Shown here: in pieces, positions 39,301 through 48,300 of the stretch
How positions within the stretch are numbered: position 1 is the stretch's first letter
How the letters are laid out: each line of letters starts with the position of its first letter
Source of the DNA: Accumulibacter sp.
GTDB taxonomy: Bacteria; Pseudomonadota; Gammaproteobacteria; Burkholderiales; Rhodocyclaceae
Direction: 5' to 3'
DNA length: 64,000 nucleotides
NCBI RefSeq assembly: GCF_036625195.1
Contig: NZ_JAZKUG010000001.1
Coordinates: 682,001-746,000, forward strand
Notes under the pieces: model-generated
The model's database searches: none
What the model was told of the DNA's origin: nothing
Seen by the model: only the letters and a program-made list of their open reading frames with translations
Position numbers and translations under genes: made by a program

Positions 39301-42300
39301 TGGTCTTCGCTGTCGTCGATGACGTCGTCGCCGGCGACGACATCGATGCTGATCGTCGGGGCGGTGCTGTCGAGCGTGCTGACGGGCCGCGTCGCCGGTG
39401 TGGCGGCGTTGCCGGCGGCGTCGGAGACGTTGGCGGTGACGGTGTAGGCGGCTCCGTCGGGCAAGGCCGAGAGGTCGACGCCGGGGAGGCTCCAAGTGCT
39501 GCCACTGACCACGGCGCTGCCGCTGTAGACGACGGTGCCGCCGGCGTCGACCAGGGTGACGCTGACGACCTGGCCGTTCTCGACGCCAGTCGTGCTGCCC
39601 GACAGGGTGACGCTGTCGTCTTCGCTGTCATCGATCACGTCATCGCCGGCGACGACATCGATGCTGATCGTCGGCGCGGTGCTGTCGAGTGTGCTGACCG
39701 GCCGCGTCGCCGGGGTCGCGGCGTTGCCGGCGGCGTCGGAGACGCTGGCGGTGACGGTGTAGGCGGCTCCGTCGGGCAAGGCCGACAGGTCGACGCCGGG
39801 GATGCTCCAGGCGTCGTTGCCGACCACCGCGCTGCCGCTGTAAACGACGGTGCCACCGGCGTCAACCAGGGTGATGCTGACGACCTGGCCGTTCTCGACG
39901 CCGCTGGTGCTGCCCGACAGGGTGACGCTCTGGTCTTCGCTGTCATCGATCACGTCATCGCCGGCGACGACAGCGATGCTGATCGTCGGCGCGGTGCTGT
40001 CGAGCGTGCTGACGGGCCGCGTCGCCGGGGTCGCGGCGTTGCCGGCGGCGTCGGAGACGCTGGCGGTGACGGTGTAGTTGGCGCCGTCAGGCAAGGCCGA
40101 GAGGTCGACGCCGGCGATGCTCCAGGCGTCGTTGCCGACCACGGCGCTGCCGCTGTAGACGACGGTGCCGCCGCTGTCGCGCAAGGTGACGCTGACGACC
40201 TGGCCGTTCTCGACGCCAGTCGTGCTGCCCGACAGGGTGACGCTGTCGTCTTCGGCGTCGTCAATGAGGTCATCGCCGGCGACGACAGCGATGCTGATCG
40301 TCGGCGCGGTGCTGTCGAGCGTGCTGACCGGGCGGGTCGCCGGTGTCGCGGCGTTGCCGGCAGCGTCGGAGACGCTGGCGGTGACGGTGTAGTTGGCGCC
40401 GTCGGGCAAGGCCGACAGGTCGACGCCGGGGAGGCTCCAGGCGTCGTTGCCGACCACCGCGCTGCCGCTGTAAACGACGGTGCCACTGGTGTCAACCAGG
40501 GTGATGCTGACGACCTGGCCGTTCTCGACGCCGCTGGTGCTGCCCGACAGGGTGACGCTCTGGTCTTCGCTGTCGTCAATGACGTCGTCACCGGCGACGA
40601 CGGCGATGCTGATCGTCGGGGCGCTGCTGTCCACGGTGCTGACCGGCCGCGTCGCCGGGGTCGCGGCGTTGCCGGCAGCGTCGGAGACGTTGGCGGTGAC
40701 GGTGTAGTTGGCGCCGTCGGGCAAGGCCGAGAGGTCGACGCCGGGGAGGCTCCAATTGCCGCCACTGACCACGGCGCTGCCGCTGTAGACGACGGTGCCG
40801 CCGGCGTCGACCAGGGTGACGCTCACGACCTGGCCGTTCTCGACGCCAGTCGTGCTGCCCGACAGGGTGACGCTGTCGTCTTCGGCGTCGTCGATGAGGT
40901 CATCGCCGGCGACGACATCGATGGTGATCGTCGGCGCGGTGCTGTCCACGGTGCTGACCGGGCGGCTCGCCGGGGTCGCGGCGTTGCCGGCAGCGTCGGA
41001 GACGCTGGCGGTGACGGTGTAGTTGGCGCCGTCGGGCAAGGCCGAGAGGTCGACGCCGGGGAGGCTCCACGTGCCGCCACTGACCACGGCGCTGCCGCTG
41101 TAAACGACGGTGCCGCCGGCGTCGACCAGGGTGACGCTGACGACCTGGCCGTTCTCGACGCCACTCGTGCTGCCCGACAGGGTGACGCTGTCGTCTTCGG
41201 CGTCGTCAATCACGTCGTCGCCGGCGACGACGGCGATGCTGATCGTCGGCGCGCTGCTGTCCACGGTGCTGACCGGGCGGCTCGCCGGGGTCGCGGCGTT
41301 GCCGGCGGCGTCGGAGACACTGGCGGTGACGGTGTAGTTGGCGCCGTCAGGCAAGGCCGAGAGGTCGACGCCGGGGAGGCTCCAGGCGTCGTTGCCAACC
41401 ACGGCGCTGCCGCTGTAGACGACGGTGCCACCGGCGTCAACCAGGGTGATGCTGACGACCTGGCCGTTCTCGACGCCGCTGGTGCTGCCCGACAGGGTGA
41501 CGCTCTGGTCTTCGCTGTCGTCAATGACGTCGTCGCCAGCGACGACATCTATGGTGATCGTCGGCGCGCTGCTGTCGAGCGTGCTGACGGGCCGCGTCGC
41601 CGGTGTGGCGGCGTTGCCGGCAGCGTCGGAGACGCTGGCGGTGACGGTGTAGGCGGCGCCGTCGGGCAAGGCCGAGAGGTCGACGCCGGCGATGCTCCAG
41701 GCGTCGTTGCCGACCACGGCGCTGCCGCTGTAGACGACGGTGCCACCGGCGTCAACCAGGGTGATGCTGACGACCTGGCCGTTCTCGACGCCGCTGGTGC
41801 TGCCCGACAAGGTGACGCTCTGGTCTTCGGCGTCGTCAATGAGGTCATCGCCGGCGACGACATCGATGCTGATCGTCGGGGCGGTGCTGTCGAGTGTGCT
41901 GACGGGCCGGCTCGCCGGGGTCGCGGCGTTGCCGGCAGCGTCGGAGACGCTGGCGGTGACGGTGTAGGCGGCGCCGTCGGGCAAGGCCGAGAGGTCGACG
42001 CCGGGGAGGCTCCAAGTGCCGCCACTGACCACGGCGCTGCCGCTGTAGACGACGGTGCCACTGGTGTCGACCAGGGTGACGCTCACGACCTGGCCGTTCT
42101 CGACGCCAGTCGTGCTGCCCGACAGGGTGACGCTGTCGTCTTCGCTGTCATCGATCACGTCATCGCCGGCGACGCCATCGATGCTGATCGTCGGCGCGCT
42201 GCTGTCGAGCGTGCTGACGGGCCGCGTCGCCGGTGTGGCGGCGTTGCCGGCAGCGTCGGAGACGCTGGCGGTGACGGTGTAGGCGGCGCCGTCGGTCAAG

Positions 42301-45300
42301 GCCGAGAGGTCGACGCCGGCGATGCTCCAGGCGTCGTTGCCGACCACGGCGCTGCCGCTGTAGACGACGGTGCCACCGGCGTCAACCAGGGTGATGCTGA
42401 CGACCTGGCCGTTCTCGACGCCGCTGGTGCTGCCCGACAAGGTGACGCTCTGGTCTTCGGCGTCGTCAATGAGGTCATCGCCGGCGACGACATCGATGCT
42501 GATCGTCGGGGCGGTGCTGTCGAGTGTGCTGACGGGCCGGCTCGCCGGGGTCGCGGCGTTGCCGGCAGCGTCGGAGACGCTGGCGGTGACGGTGTAGGCG
42601 GCGCCGTCGGGCAAGGCCGAGAGGTCGACGCCGGGGAGGCTCCAAGTGCCGCCACTGACCACGGCGCTGCCGCTGTAGACGACGGTGCCACTGGTGTCGA
42701 CCAGGGTGACGCTCACGACCTGGCCGTTCTCGACGCCAGTCGTGCTGCCCGACAGGGTGACGCTGTCGTCTTCGCTGTCATCGATCACGTCATCGCCGGC
42801 GACGACATCGATGCTGATCGTCGGCGCGGTGCTGTCGAGTGTGCTGACCGGCCGCGTCGCCGGGGTCGCGGCGTTGCCGGCGGCGTCGGAGACGCTGGCG
42901 GTGACGGTGTAGTTGGCGCCGTCGGGCAAGGCCGAGAGGTCGACGCCGGGGATACTCCAGGCGTCGTTACCGACCACGGCGCTGCCGCTGTAGACGATGG
43001 TGCCACCGGCGTCGACCAGGGTGACGCTGACGACTTGGCCGTTCTCGACGCCAGTCGTGCTGCCCGACAGGGTGACGCTGTCGTCTTCGGCGTCGTCGAT
43101 GAGGTCATCGCCGGCGACGACATCGATGCTGATCGTCGGGGCGGTGCTGTCGAGCGTGCTGACGGGCCGCGTCGCCGGTGTGGCGGCGTTGCCGGCGGCG
43201 TCGGAGACGTTGGCGGTGACGGTGTAGTTGGCGCCGTCGGGCAAGGTCGAGAGGTCGACGCCGGGGAGGCTCCAGGCGTCGTTGCCGACCACCGCGCTGC
43301 CGCTGTAAACGACGGTGCCACCGGCGTCGACCAGGGTGACGCTGACGACCTGGCCGTTCTCGACGCCAGTCGTGCTGCCCGACAGGGTGACGCTGTCGTC
43401 TTCGCTGTCATCGATCACGTCATCGCCGGCGACGACATCGATGCTGATCGTCGGCGCGGTGCTGTCGAGTGTGCTGACGGGCCGGCTCGCCGGGGTCGCG
43501 GCGTTGCCGGCAGCGTCGGAGACGCTGGCGGTGACGGTGTAGGCGGCGCCGTCGGGCAAGGCCGAGAGGTCGACGCCGGGGAGGCTCCAAGTGCCGCCAC
43601 TGACCACGGCGCTGCCGCTGTAGACGACGGTGCCACCGGCGTCGACCAGCGTGACGCTGACGACCTGGCCGTTCTCGACGCCAGTCGTGCTGCCCGACAG
43701 GGTGACGCTGTCGTCTTCGGCGTCGTCAATGAGGTCATCGCCGGCGACGACATCGATGCTGATCGTCGGCGCGGTGCTGTCGAGTGTGCTGACGGGCCGG
43801 CTCGCCGGGGTCGCAGCGTTGCCGGCAGCGTCGGAGACGCTGGCGGTGACGGTGTAGGCGGCGCCGTCGGGCAAGGCCGAGAGGTCGACGCCGGCGATGC
43901 TCCAGGCGTCGTTGCCGACCACCGCGCTGCCGCTGTAAACGACGGTGCCACCGGCGTCAACCAGGGTGATGCTGACGACCTGGCCGTTCTCGACGCCAGT
44001 CGTGCTGCCCGACAGGGTGACGCTGTCGTCTTCGCTGTCGTCAATGACGTCATCGCCGGCGACGACATCGATGCTGATCGTCGGGGCGGTGCTGTCGAGC
44101 GTGCTGACGGGCCGCGTCGCCGGGGTCGCGGCGTTGCCGGCGGCGTCGGAGACGCTGGCGGTGACGGTGTAGGCGGCGCCGTCGGGCAAGGTTGAGAGGT
44201 CGACGCCGGGGAGGCTCCAAGTGCCGCCACTGACCACGGCGCTGCCGCTGTAGACGACGGTGCCACTGGTGTCGACCAGCGTGACGCTCACGACCTGGCC
44301 GTTCTCGACGCCAGTCGTGCTGCCCGACAGGGTGACGCTGTCGTCTTCGGCGTCGTCAATGAGGTCATCGCCGGCGACGACATCGATGCTGATCGTCGGC
44401 GCGGTGCTGTCGAGTGTGCTGACGGGCCGGCTCGCCGGGGTCGCAGCGTTGCCGGCAGCGTCGGAGACGCTGGCGGTGACGGTGTAGGCGGCGCCGTCGG
44501 GCAAGGCCGAGAGGTCGACGCCGGCGATGCTCCAGGCGTCGTTGCCGACCACCGCGCTGCCGCTGTAGACGACGGTGCCACCGGCGTCAACCAGGGTGAT
44601 GCTGACGACCTGGCCGTTCTCGACGCCAGTCGTGCTGCCCGACAGGGTGACGCTGTCGTCTTCGCTGTCGTCAATGACGTCATCGCCGGCGACGACATCG
44701 ATGCTGATCGTCGGGGCGGTGCTGTCGAGCGTGCTGACGGGCCGCGTCGCCGGGGTCGCGGCGTTGCCGGCGGCGTCGGAGACGCTGGCGGTGACGGTGT
44801 AGGCGGCGCCGTCGGGCAAGGTTGAGAGGTCGACGCCGGGGAGGCTCCAAGTGCCGCCACTGACCACGGCGCTGCCGCTGTAGACGACGGTGCCACTGGT
44901 GTCGACCAGCGTGACGCTCACGACCTGGCCGTTCTCGACGCCAGTCGTGCTGCCCGACAGGGTGACGCTGTCGTCTTCGGCGTCGTCAATGAGGTCATCG
45001 CCGGCGACGACATCGATGCTGATCGTCGGCGCGGTGCTGTCGAGTGTGCTGACGGGCCGGCTCGCCGGGGTCGCAGCGTTGCCGGCAGCGTCGGAGACGC
45101 TGGCGGTGACGGTGTAGGCGGCGCCGTCGGGCAAGGCCGAGAGGTCGACGCCGGCGATGCTCCAGGCGTCGTTGCCGACCACCGCGCTGCCGCTGTAGAC
45201 GACGGTGCCACCGGCGTCAACCAGGTTGACGCTGACGACCTGGCCGTTCTCGACGCCGCTGGTGCTGCCCGACAAGGTGACGCTCTGGTCTTCGCTGTCG

Positions 45301-48300
45301 TCAATGACGTCATCGCCGGCGACGACATCGATGCTGATCGTCGGGGCGGTGCTGTCGAGCGTGCTGACGGGCCGCGTCGCCGGTGTGGCGGCGTTGCCGG
45401 CGGCGTCGGAGACGTTGGCGGTGACGGTGTAGGCGGCTCCGTCGGGCAAGGCCGAGAGGTCGACGCCGGGGAGGCTCCAAGTGCCGCCACTGACCACGGC
45501 GCTGCCGCTGTAGACGACGGTGCCACTGGTGTCGACCAGGGTGACGCTGACGACCTGGCCGTTCTCGACGCCAGTCGTGCTGCCCGACAGGGTGACGCTG
45601 TCGTCTTCGGCGTCGTCAATGAGGTCATCGCCGGCGACGACATCGATGCTGATCGTCGGCGCGGTGCTGTCGAGTGTGCTGACGGGCCGGCTCGCCGGGG
45701 TCGCGGCGTTGCCGGCAGCGTCGGAGACGCTGGCGGTGACGGTGTAGGCGGCGCCGTCGGGCAAGGCCGAGAGGTCGACGCCGGCGATGCTCCAGGCGTC
45801 GTTGCCGACCACGGCGCTGCCGCTGTAGACGACGGTGCCACTGGTGTCGACCAGCGTGACGCTGACGACCTGGCCGTTCTCGACGCCAGTCGTGCTGCCC
45901 GACAGGGTGACGCTGTCGTCTTCGGCGTCGTCGATGAGGTCATCGCCGGCGACGACATCGATGGTGATCGTCGGCGCGGTGCTGTCGAGTGTGCTGACCG
46001 GCCGCGTCGCCGGGGTCGCGGCGTTGCCGGCGGCGTCGGAGACGCTGGCGGTGACGGTGTAGTTGGCGCCGTCGGGCAAGGCCGAGAGGTCGACGCCGGC
46101 GATGCTCCAGGCGTCGTTGCCGACCACGGCGCTGCCGCTGTAGACGACGGTGCCGCCGGCGTCGACCAGGGTGACGCTCACGACCTGGCCGTTCTCGACG
46201 CCAGTCGTGCTGCCCGACAGGGTGACGCTCTGGTCTTCGCTGTCGTCGATGACGTCATCGCCGGCGACGACATCTATGGCGATCGTCGGCGCGCTGCTGT
46301 CCACGGTGCTGACCGGCCGCGTCGCCGGGGTCGCGGCGTTGCCGGCAGCGTCGGAGACGCTGGCGGTGACGGTGTAGTTGGCGCCGTCGGGCAAGGCCGA
46401 GAGGTCGACGCCGGGGAGGCTCCAAGTGCTGCCACTGACCACGGCGCTGCCGCTGTAGACGACGGTGCCGCCGGCGTCGACCAGGGTGACGCTGACGACC
46501 TGGCCGTTCTCGACGCCAGTCGTGCTGCCCGACAGGGTGACGCTCTGGTCTTCGCTGTCGTCGATGACGTCATCGCCGGCGACGACGGCGATGCTGATCG
46601 TCGGCGCGGTGCTGTCGAGCGTGCTGACCGGGCGGGTCGCCGGGGTCGCGGCGTTGCCGGCAGCGTCGAAGACGTTGGCGGTGACGGTGTAGGCGGCTCC
46701 GTCGGGCAAGGCCGAGAGGTCGACGCCGGGGAGGCTCCAGGCGTCGTTGCCAACGAGGGCGCTGCCGCTGTAGACGACGGTGCCACTGGTGTCGACCAGC
46801 GTGACGCTGACGACCTGACCGTTCTCGACGCCAGTCGTGCTGCCCGACAGGGTGACGCTGTCGTCTTCGGCGTCGTCGATGAGGTCATCGCCGGCGACGA
46901 CATCGATGGTGATCGTCGGCGCGGTGCTGTCGAGTGTGCTGACCGGCCGCGTCGCCGGGGTCGCGGCGTTGCCGGCGGCGTCGGAGACGCTGGCGGTGAC
47001 GGTGTAGTTGGCGCCGTCGGGCAAGGCCGAGAGGTCGACGCCGGCGATGCTCCAGGCGTCGTTGCCAACGAGGGCGCTGCCGCTGTAGACGACGGTGCCA
47101 CCGGCGTCAACCAGGGTGATGCTGACGACCTGGCCGTTCTCGACGCCGCTGGTGCTGCCCGACAGGGTGACGCTCTGGTCTTCGCTGTCGTCGATGAGGT
47201 CATCGCCGGCGACGACATCTATGGTGATCGTCGGCGCGCTGCTGTCCACGGTGCTGACCGGCCGCGTCGCCGGGGTCGCGGCGTTGCCGGCGGCGTCGGA
47301 GACGCTGGCGGTGACGGTGTAGTTGGCGCCGTCGGGCAAGGCCGAGAGGTCGACGCCGGCGATGCTCCAGGCGTCGTTGCCAACGAGGGCGCTGCCGCTG
47401 TAGACGACGGTGCCGCCGGCGTCGACCAGGGTGACGCTGACGACCTGGCCGTTCTCGACGCCAGTCGTGCTGCCCGACAGGGTGACGCTCTGGTCTTCGC
47501 TGTCGTCGATGACGTCATCGCCGGCGACGACGGCGATGCTGATCGTCGGCGCGGTGCTGTCGAGTGTGCTGACCGGCCGCGTCGCCGGGGTCGCGGCGTT
47601 GCCGGCGGCGTCGGAGACGCTGGCGGTGACGGTGTAGCCGGCGCCGTCGGGCAAGGCCGAGAGGTCGACGCCGGCGATGCTCCAGGCGTCGTTGCCGACC
47701 ACCGCGCTGCCGCTGTAAACGACGGTGCCACCGGAGTCGACCAGGGTGACGCTGACGACCTGGCCGTTTTCGACGCCAGTCGTGCTGCCCGACAGGGTGA
47801 CGCTGTCGTCTTCGGCGTCGTCGATGAGGTCATCGCCGGCGACGACATCGATGGTGATCGTCGGCGCGGTGCTGTCCACGGTGCTGACCGGGCGGCTCGC
47901 CGGGGTCGCGGCGTTGCCGGCGGCGTCGGAGACGCTGGCGGTGACGGTGTAGTTGGCGCCGTCGGGCAAGGCCGAGAGGTCGACGCCGGGGAGGCTCCAC
48001 GTGCCGCCACTGACCACGGCGCTGCCGCTGTAGACGACGGTGCCGCCGGCGTCGACCAGGGTGACGCTCACGACCTGGCCGTTCTCGACGCCAGTCGTGC
48101 TGCCCGACAGGGTGACGCTCTGGTCTTCGCTGTCGTCGATGACGTCATCGCCGGCGACGACAGCGATGCTGATCGTCGGCGCGGTGCTGTCGAGCGTGCT
48201 GACGGGCCGCGTCGCCGGTGTCGCGGCGTTGCCGGCGGCGTCGGAGACGTTGGCGGTGACGGTGTAGGCGGCGCCGTCGGGCAAGGCCGACAGGTCGACG

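Noticed and set aside
31821..44195. A 4124-codon open frame on the plus strand through the adhesin repeats
   Set aside because: The 315-bp period is a multiple of three, so one stop-free antisense frame in a unit stays open through all units. The sense frame has coherent Ig-like domains, export signal and protease site; the antisense product is a low-complexity Arg/Gly/Asp repeat.
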